Source: an uncultured Verrucomicrobiota bacterium (lineage in GTDB: Bacteria; Verrucomicrobiota; Kiritimatiellia; CAJWTS01). From it: a DNA stretch of 64,000 nt. The translations under genes and the position numbers were made by a program. The stretch's first letter is position 1; each line of letters starts with the position of its first letter. Under the pieces are notes generated by a model that did no database searches, had not been told where the DNA came from, and saw only the letters and a program-made list of their open reading frames with translations. The stretch spans positions 1 through 64,000 of the forward strand of contig CAJWTS010000007.1 of assembly GCA_913047795.1 (NCBI GenBank), given 5' to 3'. This document shows positions 34,655 through 43,682 of the stretch, one piece after another.

Positions 34655-34870
34655 ATGACGATTACGATCAATGCTGAAGCGACCGAGATTCCGGACGACA
34701 CCTCCGTCACCGAATTGCTCAAGTTGCACGAAGTGAAGATGCCGGAGATGGTTTCGATCGAACTGAACGGCGAAATTCTGGAACGGGACAAGTACGAGAG
34801 CACACAGCTCTCGAACGGGGATTCCGTGGAACTGCTCTACTTCATGGGCGGTGGCGCGATCGGAATCTGA
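34655..34870 (+). CDS. ThiS/MoaD-like sulfur carrier protein with C-terminal tail after Gly-Gly
   Basis: A 71-aa beta-grasp (ubiquitin-like) protein: MTITINAEATEIPDDTSVTELL, then VSIELNGEILERDKYES, LSNGDSVELLYFMGGG. Active carriers must end in Gly-Gly to be adenylated and thiocarboxylated; here GGG is followed by four more residues, AIGI. That implies processing before use, as for HcyS of Wolinella succinogenes, whose last residue is removed by a JAMM protease. A JAMM gene and an E1-like gene directly follow. It could serve cysteine/homocysteine synthesis rather than thiamin. An AGAGGA site precedes the ATG. Confidence 0.88.
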   Translation: MTITINAEATEIPDDTSVTELLKLHEVKMPEMVSIELNGEILERDKYESTQLSNGDSVELLYFMGGGAIGI

Positions 34871-34881
34871 AAAGGCAAAGC

Positions 34882-35694
34882 ATGAACCTTTCGGACGAAC
34901 AAATTGAGCGCTACTCGCGGCACATTCTGCTGCCCGAGCTGGGGAGCGCGGGCCAGGAGAAACTCCTGGCCGGTCGTGTCCTGTTGATTGGCGCAGGCGG
35001 CCTGGGCTCACCCGCCGGCATGTACCTTGCCGCTGCGGGCGTCGGCACGATCGGAGTGATCGACAGCGACGTCGTGGACCTGAGCAATCTGCAGCGTCAG
35101 ATCGCGCACGCCACCCCTGACCTCAATCGGCCGAAGGTCGAATCGGCAGCCGAAACATTCAAGGCGATGAACCCCGATGTAAACGTGCGGACCTACCATG
35201 CGCGAATCATGGCGGACAACGCGCTCGATATCATCAACGATTACGATTTTGTCGTCGACGGTGCGGACAATTTCCCCACGAAGTTTCTGGTAGCGGACGC
35301 CTGCCATTTTGCCGACGTAGCCTACTCACACGCGGGCATTCTGCGGTTCCAGGGACAGACGATGACGGTTGTGCCGAACGAGTCCGCCTGCTACCGCTGT
35401 GTTTTCAACTCTCCACCACCGCCGAATGCCGTACCGTCCTGCTCCCAGGCCGGCGTGCTCGGCGCATTGGCAGGCGTCGTCGGTTGCCTTCAGGCGACGG
35501 AAGCCATCAAGAGCATTCTCGGCACAGGAGACCTGCTAACGAATCGCCTGCTAATGTATGACGCGCTGAAGCTGAACTTCCGGACCGTCTCCATCAGCCG
35601 GCAGTCGAAGTGCCCACTCTGTGGCGAGAACCCCATCATTACCGAAGTCGTAGATGCCGAGGAGGCCGTTTGCGATCTTGCCGCGGGCCGATGA
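34882..35694 (+). CDS. moeB: MoeB/ThiF-family E1-like adenylyltransferase
   Basis: A 270-aa enzyme that adenylates the C-terminal Gly of the ThiS-like carrier. The nucleotide loop is GAGGLGSPAGMYLAAAGVG near residue 38, followed by DVVDLSNLQRQ, the Arg/Asp set around it, and a putative catalytic Cys in VPSCSQAGVLG. Two CxxC pairs (CYRC and CPLC) bind structural zinc. There is no C-terminal rhodanese domain, so the sulfur donor must be separate. It starts 11 bases after the carrier gene and overlaps the JAMM gene by four bases, indicating translational coupling. Equivalent to HcyF of the Wolinella pathway by context. Confidence 0.9.
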   Translation: MNLSDEQIERYSRHILLPELGSAGQEKLLAGRVLLIGAGGLGSPAGMYLAAAGVGTIGVIDSDVVDLSNLQRQIAHATPDLNRPKVESAAETFKAMNPDVNVRTYHARIMADNALDIINDYDFVVDGADNFPTKFLVADACHFADVAYSHAGILRFQGQTMTVVPNESACYRCVFNSPPPPNAVPSCSQAGVLGALAGVVGCLQATEAIKSILGTGDLLTNRLLMYDALKLNFRTVSISRQSKCPLCGENPIITEVVDAEEAVCDLAAGR

Positions 35695-36095
35695 AACCGC
35701 TCGAGATACCAGAGGCTATCCGGCTGCAACTTGTCGATGCGGCCCACGCCGGCGCCCCCCTCGAGGTCTGTGGACTGCTGGCCGGGCGCGAGGGGCGCGT
35801 AGACACCTTCTATCCAATGACAAATGCGGACGCATCGGAAGATCATTTCACCATGGTCCCCGAAGAACAGTTTGCGGCCATCAAGGACATGCGGGACAAG
35901 GGGACGCAAATGCTCGCGATATGGCACAGTCATCCCGCCTCCCCGGCACGTATGTCAGACGAAGATATACGCCTCGCCTTTACGCCTGACGTCATCTACG
36001 TCATCAGTTCCCTCGTGGCGCCTGCCGCTGAGGCGCTGCGTGGATACGCGATGATTGACGGCGTACCGGAAGAAGTGGCTATCCACGAGATTTAG
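35691..36095 (+). CDS. JAMM/MPN+ zinc metalloprotease (Mec/HcyD-like)
   Basis: A 134-aa protease. The JAMM zinc motif is complete: Glu in [10 protein letters not shown] near residue 25, and [14 protein letters not shown] near 82, that is HxHx7SxxD. In Mycobacterium tuberculosis Mec+ releases cysteine from the CysO-Cys adduct, and in Wolinella HcyD trims the C-terminus of the carrier HcyS. The carrier here has residues after Gly-Gly, so trimming is the likely task; adduct cleavage is also possible. ATG 35691 overlaps the stop of the E1 gene; cysK starts two bases after its stop. Confidence 0.9.
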   Translation: MKPLEIPEAIRLQLVDAAHAGAPLEVCGLLAGREGRVDTFYPMTNADASEDHFTMVPEEQFAAIKDMRDKGTQMLAIWHSHPASPARMSDEDIRLAFTPDVIYVISSLVAPAAEALRGYAMIDGVPEEVAIHEI

Positions 36096-36097
36096 AC

Positions 36098-37051
36098 GTG
36101 AACTATTTCGAAGACAACTCGCTGGCGATCGGCAATACGCCCATGATCCAGCTTAAGCGGCTGATCGAGGACAACGGCGGCCTTGTACTTGGCAAAATTG
36201 AGGGCCGCAATCCCGCCTATTCAGTAAAATGCCGCATCGGCGCTTCGATGGTCTGGGATGCCGAGAAACGTGGCGTACTCAAGCCGGGAGTGGAAATCAT
36301 TGAGCCGACGAGCGGCAACACCGGAATCGCGCTCGCATATGTCGGCGCCGCGCGCGGCTACAAGGTAAACATCGTCATGCCGCACTCCATGTCGATTGAG
36401 CGCCGTAAGATTATGTCCGCGTTCGGTGCTGAAGTTATCCTGACGGAGGGCGCCGAAGGCATGACCGGGGCGATCGACAAGGCACAGGAAGTCGTGGATA
36501 GCGATCCCGATAAGTACTTCATGCCTCAGCAGTTTCGAAATCCGGCAAATCCAGCGATTCACGAAAGAACGACCGGCCCCGAGATATGGCGCGACACCGA
36601 TGGCAAAATCGACGTGCTCGTCTCCTGCGTAGGTACCGGCGGCACGATCAGCGGCGTCTCGCGCTACATCAAGCAAGAGATGAAGAGGGATATCGTCAGC
36701 GTTGCCGTGGAACCGGCAAGCAGTCCGGTGATCTCACAGACGCTCGCCGGGGAGCCGCTCACGCCGAAGGACCATGTCATCCAGGGCATCGGCGCCGGTT
36801 TCGTGCCGGATACGCTCGACCTTTCAGTCGTCGATCGCGTTGAGAAAATCGAAAACCATGCAGCGCTTGAGTACACGCAGCGTCTCTCCGTCGACGAAGG
36901 CATTTTATGCGGCATCTCCTGCGGCGCAGCTGTCGCTGCGACTGCGCGCCTGGTCAAAGAACCAGCGTTTCAGGGTAAAACAATCGTTGTTATTCTGCCC
37001 GATTCCGGCGAGCGTTACTGCTCCATGATGCCGTTTGACGCGCTTCTTTGA
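36098..37051 (+). CDS. cysK: Cysteine synthase A (O-acetylserine sulfhydrylase)
   Basis: A 317-aa PLP enzyme. The start [16 protein letters not shown], the Schiff-base Lys in [12 protein letters not shown] near residue 46, [29 protein letters not shown] and ILPDSGERY define it. The unusual SVKCRIG and the whole block around it agree with the gammaproteobacterial CysK form as I remember it, so the gene may have been acquired from, or share a clade with, that form. It makes cysteine from O-acetylserine and sulfide; thiocarboxylate use is possible by context. GTG 36098 as start has only two bases from the JAMM stop. Confidence 0.93.
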   Translation: MNYFEDNSLAIGNTPMIQLKRLIEDNGGLVLGKIEGRNPAYSVKCRIGASMVWDAEKRGVLKPGVEIIEPTSGNTGIALAYVGAARGYKVNIVMPHSMSIERRKIMSAFGAEVILTEGAEGMTGAIDKAQEVVDSDPDKYFMPQQFRNPANPAIHERTTGPEIWRDTDGKIDVLVSCVGTGGTISGVSRYIKQEMKRDIVSVAVEPASSPVISQTLAGEPLTPKDHVIQGIGAGFVPDTLDLSVVDRVEKIENHAALEYTQRLSVDEGILCGISCGAAVAATARLVKEPAFQGKTIVVILPDSGERYCSMMPFDALL

Positions 37052-37151
37052 TTCCGCTATCTTCTCCGCACTTTATTCCCTGCCGGTGGCGCTTTACGAA
37101 GACCGTGTGGCCCACCGGTGCCGTAGTGCACTGTGATCACCGGAATTGAAC

Positions 37152-38942
37152 ATGCCAGGACCTGAATCAATCGGACCCCAGGCCGCCAATAGTGTCGGTA
37201 TCGTAACGCCGGAAACGGTGCAGGTACCGGTGCCAGCTGGTGGCCTTGAACTGGAAGGCGGCGGTCGACTACCTGAGTTGACGGTGGCCTTCGAGCGGTA
37301 TGGGGACCTCGCGCCCGACAAGAGCAACGCCGTATACATCTGCCACGCGCTTACCGGTGACGCGCACGTCGCCGGTTATCATTCGCCGGACGATCCGAAA
37401 CCCGGCTGGTGGGACCAGATGGTGGGCCCCGGCAAGGCCCTCGACACGAACCGCTATCACGTCATCTGCGCCAACATCCTGGGTGGATGCAAGGGCACAA
37501 CCGGACCGGGATCAATCTCGCCGGAGAACGGCAAACCCTACGGCTCGAGATTTCCCGACATCACGGTGGGAGATATCGTGCGCGTCCAGCACGACTTCCT
37601 CAAGCATATCGGGATCGACCGTCTGGAGGCAGTTATTGGGGGATCGCTGGGCGGCATGCAGGCGATCGAGTGGGCCATCCAGTTCCCGGATGCGGTCGAG
37701 AGTTGTATTTGCATCGCGTCGGCCATGAGTCTTTCCGCCCAGGCGTTGGCCTTTGATATTGTCGGGCGACGGGCCATCACGGGCGATCCCGCCTGGGCTG
37801 GCGGCGACTACTATGAAACCGATCAGGTACCCGCTCCCGGCCTGTCACAGGCACGCATGATCGGGCACATTACATATCTATCGCCGGAGATGATGACGCG
37901 CAAGTTTGGCCGCGAGCGCCGCGACGACAAGCGCTTCCAGGTCGAGAGCTATCTCGACTACCAGGGCGGCAAATTCGTCGAACATTTCGACGCCAATTCC
38001 TATCTGCACATCACGAAAGCCATGGACGCCTACGACGTCGAAGAGAAATACGGCAGTGTCGAGGCGGCCCTTGAACGTGTGCGCTCGCGCTGCCTGGTCG
38101 TCGCGCTGAGTTCCGATTGGCTCTTTCCGCCGGAGCAATCTCTCGATCTCTCGATCGCGCTCTTGCAAGCCGGTAAAGACGTGTCGTACTGCGAGCTTCT
38201 TGCGCCGCACGGACACGATGCATTCCTGGTCGACATCGAGCACCTCGGCGAACTGGTCAGTACATTCATCGCCAACCTCACGCGTGCCCCATCGACAACC
38301 AGCGCCCCCCCCGCGGCATGGGTCACCGAACCGTGGCGGCGCGAAGAAGACAACCTGATCAAACGATCGGTCAAGAAGGGTTCGCGCGTGCTCGACCTCG
38401 GTTGCGGTAACGGCCAAATTCTCGAATTACTGGCCCGCGATCACGAGGTACATGGCCTCGGCGTCGACATCGAGCTGGAACACGTGATCGACGTTCTGGG
38501 TAAAGGCATCGACATCTTTCAGGCCGATATCGACGAGGGCCTCGCGATGATTCCGGACAAGGCTTACGACTACGCGATCCTAAGCGAAACGTTGCAGGTC
38601 GTTCGCCAACCGCGGACCGTACTCAAGGAAATGTTACGCGTGGCCAACGAGGGCATCGTTAGCTTCCCGAACTTCGCCCGGTGGCGCTACCGCGCCTACC
38701 TGACACTGTTCGGCCGGATGCCGAAATCCCGTACGTTGCCGTTTGAATGGTACGACACGCCCAATATTCACCTGACGACGTTAAAGGACTTTCTGCGGCT
38801 CTGTGACCAGGACGGCTATCGTATTCTTGACCTCACCTGCGTGGCGTCCGGCATCTTTGGGAAACTGTTGGTTCGGCTCGGACTCAAAAACCTTGGCGCC
38901 AATCGAGTCATCGTGCGTCTGACGCGCGACGGTTCTGACTGA
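37152..38942 (+). CDS. metX: Fusion of homoserine O-acetyltransferase (MetX) and MetW
   Basis: A 596-aa two-domain protein. Residues about 20-380 are MetX, an alpha/beta hydrolase that acetylates homoserine: GGSLGGMQA with the nucleophile Ser near 160, the acid in SSDWLFP near 320 and His in APHGHDAFL near 353. After a Pro/Ala linker (TSAPPAAW) residues about 400-596 are MetW, a methyltransferase-fold protein: RVLDLGCGNGQILELL, then SETLQVVRQP and VSFPNFARWRYR. metX and metW are usually separate neighbours, with MetW helping MetX. Its product would feed MetY upstream. ATG 37152 is used; a TTG lies six bases before. Confidence 0.92.
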   Translation: MPGPESIGPQAANSVGIVTPETVQVPVPAGGLELEGGGRLPELTVAFERYGDLAPDKSNAVYICHALTGDAHVAGYHSPDDPKPGWWDQMVGPGKALDTNRYHVICANILGGCKGTTGPGSISPENGKPYGSRFPDITVGDIVRVQHDFLKHIGIDRLEAVIGGSLGGMQAIEWAIQFPDAVESCICIASAMSLSAQALAFDIVGRRAITGDPAWAGGDYYETDQVPAPGLSQARMIGHITYLSPEMMTRKFGRERRDDKRFQVESYLDYQGGKFVEHFDANSYLHITKAMDAYDVEEKYGSVEAALERVRSRCLVVALSSDWLFPPEQSLDLSIALLQAGKDVSYCELLAPHGHDAFLVDIEHLGELVSTFIANLTRAPSTTSAPPAAWVTEPWRREEDNLIKRSVKKGSRVLDLGCGNGQILELLARDHEVHGLGVDIELEHVIDVLGKGIDIFQADIDEGLAMIPDKAYDYAILSETLQVVRQPRTVLKEMLRVANEGIVSFPNFARWRYRAYLTLFGRMPKSRTLPFEWYDTPNIHLTTLKDFLRLCDQDGYRILDLTCVASGIFGKLLVRLGLKNLGANRVIVRLTRDGSD

Positions 38943-38948
38943 TCCGTG

Positions 38949-40067
38949 CTAGATGACCCAGTCATGTGCGCCCAGGCGCCCATCGGCGGTCTTCTCAAGT
39001 ACCGGCGCTTCATCGAAATCGCCGTCATACTCGAATAAGCCGAAGGAGAACGTCGTTGTGCTCGTCTCATAGGCATCGAGCCATTCGAACGTCGGCGTAT
39101 CGTGCAGACGTCCCATTTCGACGTTCGAACGCCGGCTCGTCGCGAAGGCGTAAGACGTGAATTCCATACCACGCGTCAGTTCTTTGCCATTCCAGGGCGG
39201 AACGGCGCGCGCGCGATTCTCCTCCCAGGTCATCAACCACGGAAATGCGGCGCGCTCCCAGGCGTAGACCAGGGCGGAACGATGGTCGTTCTGCGCGCAC
39301 ACAAACCAACCGCGATCGTCTTCCGGTCGAATTCGCAGCGTGCACAGATCGGCATTTTTCGGATCACGGGGATAGCGCCGCCAATCGGTCTCGCCACCAC
39401 CCTCGAGCGGCACCATCGGGTAATCAAACGCAGCGTCGAGAGCGAAAAACGAGTCCGTTTCATCTCGGGTCGGCCAGGTCTGCCCGCGGTCCGCGTTACA
39501 GGCGAACAGGGCCGGCGAGGGCTCCAGAAACGCGGCCCCGATCGTTGCGTGCTGGGAGCGACCCATGGCCCGCTCGAAGCCAACGCGGTTGACCATCGTT
39601 TCCTCCACGCGAACAACGGCCTCGCCACGACTGAGCGTGAACCGGCGCGTCACGTCTATCGCCGTGCGGGGTAGCCGCGCCGCCATGACGAGCGTGACGC
39701 TCGTGTCGTCACTCTTACCCTCAACGGCATCCCAGGTAACCATCCCGGCTTCGCCATGAAACGTCAGCCCGCTTCGCGTCTCACCCTCGCTTTGTGCCCC
39801 GAAAACATCCAGGCACAGGTTGTGGCCCACGATACTCGAAAGAAGCCGCCCCTCCATATCCTCACCGTAAATGGCGGGATCGGCGACAGCGTGCAGACTC
39901 GGGTCAACCGTCGGCCAACCCGGAACCCAGAGCGGGTTTACACCCCCGGCGGCGGGCTCAATCGACGCAATGTGTCCGCCCCCGGTGAGAACCGTCACGG
40001 CGATTCTGTCGTTCGCGAAACGTACGGCCGGGCGCCCCTCAAAGAGACAGGTATCGATCGAATGCAT
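38949..40067 (-). CDS. Aldose-1-epimerase-like (galactose mutarotase superfamily) protein
   Basis: A 372-aa soluble beta-sandwich protein. The pattern DRIAVTVLTGGGHIASIE at the N-terminus, LTFHGEAGMVTW near 130, VRVEETMVNRVGFERAMGRSQHATIGAAFL near 175 and the late GLFEYDGDFDE fit the galactose mutarotase-like fold, close to DUF4432-type proteins. His residues of FHGEAG and SQHATIG are candidates for catalysis. Substrate is unknown. An AGGAG site precedes the ATG, and the gene begins 11 bases after the glycosyltransferase gene, as the last member of a minus-strand polysaccharide operon. Confidence 0.7.
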   Translation of the reverse strand: MHSIDTCLFEGRPAVRFANDRIAVTVLTGGGHIASIEPAAGGVNPLWVPGWPTVDPSLHAVADPAIYGEDMEGRLLSSIVGHNLCLDVFGAQSEGETRSGLTFHGEAGMVTWDAVEGKSDDTSVTLVMAARLPRTAIDVTRRFTLSRGEAVVRVEETMVNRVGFERAMGRSQHATIGAAFLEPSPALFACNADRGQTWPTRDETDSFFALDAAFDYPMVPLEGGGETDWRRYPRDPKNADLCTLRIRPEDDRGWFVCAQNDHRSALVYAWERAAFPWLMTWEENRARAVPPWNGKELTRGMEFTSYAFATSRRSNVEMGRLHDTPTFEWLDAYETSTTTFSFGLFEYDGDFDEAPVLEKTADGRLGAHDWVI

Positions 40068-40078
40068 GGGCTGCTCTC

Positions 40079-41143
40079 CTAGATAAGCCCCGCGAGTGCC
40101 TCGCGGAGTTCAGATTCCGGATCACGCCCGGCAATTTCAGCCTTGCGGCGTTCCTGTGATTGCATGACGTCGGCTCGCACGGCATCGTCCGTCAGTAGAA
40201 TATCAAACAATGCCGCCAGTTCCTCAGGCTCAAGGTCATCGTATAACACACCCGCGCCGCCAAGCGCCTCCGGCATGCCGCCCCGTTCTTTCGCCAGGAC
40301 CGGAACATCCTTATAAATGGCCTCAACGAGAGGTAGGCAATAACCTTCATGATCGCTGGCCGTGACAAAAAGATCGGTGATCTCGTAATACGCCGCCAGC
40401 TTGGCGGGACTCGCGTATCGCTCGAAACACACGTTGGGAACCTTGAGCTCGCACACGAGCATGCGCAGCATCAAGTAGTAGCGCGGACAAGAACGCTCCG
40501 AACCGATCAGCAGGAGCCGACTGCGCGGATTGATTGTCCGGTTGTACCACGCAAACGCGGTGATCAGGTCTTCCACGCGTTTGTTTGGAACAAGCCGCCC
40601 GACCCAGGTCAGGGTAGGTATCCGTACTGGAAATTTGTTGAAAACATTATCACCGCTGGGCGCGTCGAAGGTCTTCGGGTTGAACAACAGGGGAAACACG
40701 TGCACGTCGTCAATACCGAGTTCCGCGAGCTCGCCGGCGTTAAACGCCGAATCTGCCCAGACACGGTCCGCTTTCCGCGCGGCTTCGCCCAGTTTCTCGC
40801 GAGCGACCGTGAGTTGGTCGGCTAGGTCATCGTCAAAGCCCCGAAAGAAATGCGCGGGAGTAATATTGTGATAGACGAGAACCTTCCTGGCCGCGACACC
40901 GAGAAACGCATCCACGGCTTTCGACCAGATCGAGTAGTGATGGATCGCGACATCGTCTCGTTCAGCCTGGTACTCTCCCAGATCCCTGCAGAGATGGCGC
41001 ACCTCCGGCGCAACATGTTGCATATCGGTGTAGATGCCAGTCTCTATTCCCCACTTCCGCAAAATTCCGTCGAAGACCATAACTTCGGCGGAAATTGCGT
41101 CACCCTCGGCGAATCCCGGCAGGAGCTGATCAATCCGTGGCAT
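40079..41143 (-). CDS. Glycosyltransferase family 4-like enzyme
   Basis: A 354-aa GT-B glycosyltransferase. The N-terminus RIDQLLPGFAEGDAISAEV is a known start in this group, followed by KVLVYHNITPAHFF, a second Rossmann domain with TLTWVGRLVPNKRVEDLI near 190 and the donor-site ASDHEGYCLPLVEAIYKDVPV near 280. Donor and acceptor sugars cannot be told. ATG 41143 follows GGAGG and overlaps the stop of the coiled-coil gene; the longer frame to 41347 is rejected since it lies in that gene and has no family residues. Confidence 0.88.
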   Translation of the reverse strand: MPRIDQLLPGFAEGDAISAEVMVFDGILRKWGIETGIYTDMQHVAPEVRHLCRDLGEYQAERDDVAIHHYSIWSKAVDAFLGVAARKVLVYHNITPAHFFRGFDDDLADQLTVAREKLGEAARKADRVWADSAFNAGELAELGIDDVHVFPLLFNPKTFDAPSGDNVFNKFPVRIPTLTWVGRLVPNKRVEDLITAFAWYNRTINPRSRLLLIGSERSCPRYYLMLRMLVCELKVPNVCFERYASPAKLAAYYEITDLFVTASDHEGYCLPLVEAIYKDVPVLAKERGGMPEALGGAGVLYDDLEPEELAALFDILLTDDAVRADVMQSQERRKAEIAGRDPESELREALAGLI

Positions 41144-41600
41144 TGTTGTCCTCCGGTCCACCGCTGTGCCGTACTCGCGCCTCAAGCTCGTCCACGCGAC
41201 GCTGCAACGCATCCACCTCCTTGCGATGCGATTCGCGCATGAATTCGATCGTGGACGTGATTTGCGTATTGATGACATTCTGTTGAAACGCTGTATGATC
41301 GTGCTGGTATTGCAAAAAGCGCCACGCGAGGCGGCGTAGCCACGCAAGCAACCCGCGCAAAGGACCCCGTCCGCCCGATATTCGCGGTTGAACGGTATCG
41401 ATGTCCGAGCGATACCAGAGCAGCGTAATCAACTTTTCGAGATAGCCCTCCCGATCCAATTCATCGCTCAGCGAGAGGGAGGCCAGATTTCGGGGCAAAA
41501 ACTTGGGCAGGTCGTCGTGCCGACGCGAGGCTTCGACCCTTTGCCGGATCCGGGATTCCAGGTCGGAAGCCCTGTCTTTATCTGCAATCTTGATTTTCAT
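41130..41600 (-). CDS. Coiled-coil protein of glycosyltransferase operon, unknown function
   Basis: A 156-aa, highly charged protein with no recognised domain. The N-terminal part is helical (DLESRIRQRVEASRRHDDLP), the middle is amphipathic with a Trp/Arg-rich segment (LLAWLRRLAWRFLQYQHDH), which could sit at the membrane surface, and the C-terminal third is a coiled coil (REVDALQRRVDELEARV type). No signal peptide. It lies between two glycosyltransferase genes and overlaps the next one by 14 bases. A partner that docks a glycosyltransferase to the membrane is possible. ATG 41600 is preferred to 41630. Confidence 0.6.
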   Translation of the reverse strand: MKIKIADKDRASDLESRIRQRVEASRRHDDLPKFLPRNLASLSLSDELDREGYLEKLITLLWYRSDIDTVQPRISGGRGPLRGLLAWLRRLAWRFLQYQHDHTAFQQNVINTQITSTIEFMRESHRKEVDALQRRVDELEARVRHSGGPEDNNATD

Positions 41601-41668
41601 CAGCGATTCGCCGGTCTCAACACGGCGCAAGGTGATCCTAGTGAATTCGAACCCTTCCGCGCAAGCGC

Positions 41669-42853
41669 CTAACGATCTATCCGCTCCAGCATCTCATCGT
41701 ACACGCCGACGAGCTGTAATCGAAACCGGTCTAATCCGTAGGACTCGTCAAAGACCTTGCGCGCGGCTGATCCGAGGCGCTCGCTCCGCTCAACATCATT
41801 CAGCAGCTCAAGGGTGCCGTTCGCAAACCCGTCAGCCGTGGCGGGCACCAATTGCGCAATCGATTCGTCCAGGAGAACACGATTCGCGGGTGCATCCGCC
41901 GCCAGGATCGCCCTCGCGGCTTTCATGTAGTCCATCAACTTTAGCGGCGAGTTAGTGCCCCCCGCGCGAGGACAGAGCAAAATATCCGAAGCCCTGAGCG
42001 CATGCGGCAGATCGTCGGGCGACATGCGCCCCATGAAGGAAACAGCATCCGCGACGTTTCTCTCTCTCAGCCAGGAACGCCGTTCCTCGATTTCCTCTTC
42101 ACTCCCGCCGATGATGACGAATCGCACGTCGGCGCGACTCGCCCTGACGATCGGCATCATCTCGAATACAATGTCGACGCCTTGGTAGGTCGCAAACGAT
42201 CCGACATAGGTCACCAACCGGCTCTCGTCGCCCTTCAACAACTCCGCCCGGTGTTCCGCAGCACGATCCGGATCCGGCTCCATTCGCGACGACGGGACAT
42301 CGGCAATCGACACCACGCGCGATCCCGCACGCACTTGATTCGCCTGCTCTGCGATTCCGGTCCCTGTCGCGATCACCGCGTCCGCGCGCCGAATGCATCG
42401 GCGCATGACGCATGCATAGGCTTTCATGATGATATTCCTGATCCATCCGCCCCTGTAGGAATCCGGGTCGGAATGAATTTCGAAGACAAATCGTCCACCC
42501 GCGAGACGCGCGGCCAACAACCCGATCGGACCCGCATCCTCTACGGCGTGCACGTAGCGATAACGCATGCGTCGCGCGAGTCGTGCGGCGGCAAACAGGA
42601 GCACCACGTCAAAGACAAGCTTGGAGAGCGACGGCCCGATCGGCAGACGCCGGGCCCCAATCACGTTCGGTACGCGCAGCACGCGCACGCCCGGAATCGT
42701 CTTTTCCTCCCCGACCGGTAACGTCAGCAGGTCGACCTCGAATCCAGCCTCCGCGAGAATCTGGACATTGGACGCAATCCGAATGGGTGAACCACGCCAT
42801 TCGAAGAAAGGCTGGGGAGAAATAAAAAGTAGTCTTCCTCGTGAGTCGGACAT
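41669..42853 (-). CDS. Glycosyltransferase family 4 enzyme
   Basis: A 394-aa GT-B enzyme. The start RLLFISPQPFFEWRGSPIRI, acceptor-side FEIHSDPDSYRGG, and the donor domain with LVTYVGSFATYQGVDI near 218, RFVIIGGSEEEIE and the LCPRAGGTNSPLKLMDYM near 300 are typical. It probably adds a sugar during assembly of a surface glycan. First gene of the minus-strand group (GT, coiled-coil protein, GT, mutarotase-like), divergent from the methyltransferase operon, with the two starts 92 bases apart. The donor is unknown. Confidence 0.88.
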   Translation of the reverse strand: MSDSRGRLLFISPQPFFEWRGSPIRIASNVQILAEAGFEVDLLTLPVGEEKTIPGVRVLRVPNVIGARRLPIGPSLSKLVFDVVLLFAAARLARRMRYRYVHAVEDAGPIGLLAARLAGGRFVFEIHSDPDSYRGGWIRNIIMKAYACVMRRCIRRADAVIATGTGIAEQANQVRAGSRVVSIADVPSSRMEPDPDRAAEHRAELLKGDESRLVTYVGSFATYQGVDIVFEMMPIVRASRADVRFVIIGGSEEEIEERRSWLRERNVADAVSFMGRMSPDDLPHALRASDILLCPRAGGTNSPLKLMDYMKAARAILAADAPANRVLLDESIAQLVPATADGFANGTLELLNDVERSERLGSAARKVFDESYGLDRFRLQLVGVYDEMLERIDR

Positions 42854-42944
42854 GTATAGAATGCTGACGGTATCAACATGGGCAGCAGGTGTAACGCAAA
42901 TTCCGGAGCCAACTGATCAAGCCTCACTGCATTTCGGACGGTCA

Positions 42945-43682
42945 ATGACTGACACCATCTACTCGGAAACAGCTGACATCGAGTCCTCGACGGATGCGTA
43001 CGCCGATCGATTTCGCGGCGCCACCGGCGAATGGATGCTCGCCACTCAGGAGCGGATCACGCTCGAGTACATTGCGAGTTCTGACGGAAGCACCGTTCTC
43101 GACGTCGGCGGCGGGCATGGACAACTCACCCGGCCGCTCTGCAAAAAGGGGTACGATGTGACAGTGCTGGGAAGCGACGCGTCTTGTCGCAAAAGAATCG
43201 CGGATCTCGCGGAGAATGGTCACTGCACGTTCGTCGTGGGAGATGTCATCCATCTCCCGTTTGAAGACCGCTCCTTTGACACGGTTATCAGTTTCCGCAT
43301 GCTGACGCACTGCGGTGCGTGGCCTCAACTCGTCGCCGAGCTCTGCCGCGTGGCACGCCAGGCTGTCGTGGTCGACTACCCGACGAAACAGAGCCTCAAC
43401 GCAATCGCGCCGATGCTTTTCGCCGCCAAGAAGAATCTCGAAGGCAATACCCGCCCCTGGCGACTGTTCAGGCACGCTGAGGTCCTAAGCGCGTTCGAGG
43501 CCAACGGATTCCCCGGCATGGCGCGACGTGGACAATTTTTTCTACCGATGGTGATGCATCGCGCCCTGCGCTGTCGCGGGCTGTCGAACGGAATGGAGCG
43601 GATCTGTGCAGCATTAGGCCTGACGCGTGCGTGGGGATCGCCGGTCATCCTCAAGGCCACGCGTCGCGAGGGAGATTCGTAG
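42945..43682 (+). CDS. Class I SAM-dependent methyltransferase
   Basis: A 245-aa cytosolic protein. The SAM-binding motif I is VLDVGGGHGQLTRPL near residue 47; later motifs are VVGDVIHLPFEDRSFDTVIS and VVVDYPTKQSLN. The fold is that of the ubiE/Methyltransf_11 group. It heads a plus-strand operon in the polysaccharide region, so sugar or lipid-carrier methylation is possible, but the substrate is not visible. ATG 42945 starts MTDTIYSE; the frame upstream to 42567 crosses the divergent glycosyltransferase and is not used. Its stop overlaps the epimerase GTG. Confidence 0.85.
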   Translation: MTDTIYSETADIESSTDAYADRFRGATGEWMLATQERITLEYIASSDGSTVLDVGGGHGQLTRPLCKKGYDVTVLGSDASCRKRIADLAENGHCTFVVGDVIHLPFEDRSFDTVISFRMLTHCGAWPQLVAELCRVARQAVVVDYPTKQSLNAIAPMLFAAKKNLEGNTRPWRLFRHAEVLSAFEANGFPGMARRGQFFLPMVMHRALRCRGLSNGMERICAALGLTRAWGSPVILKATRREGDS

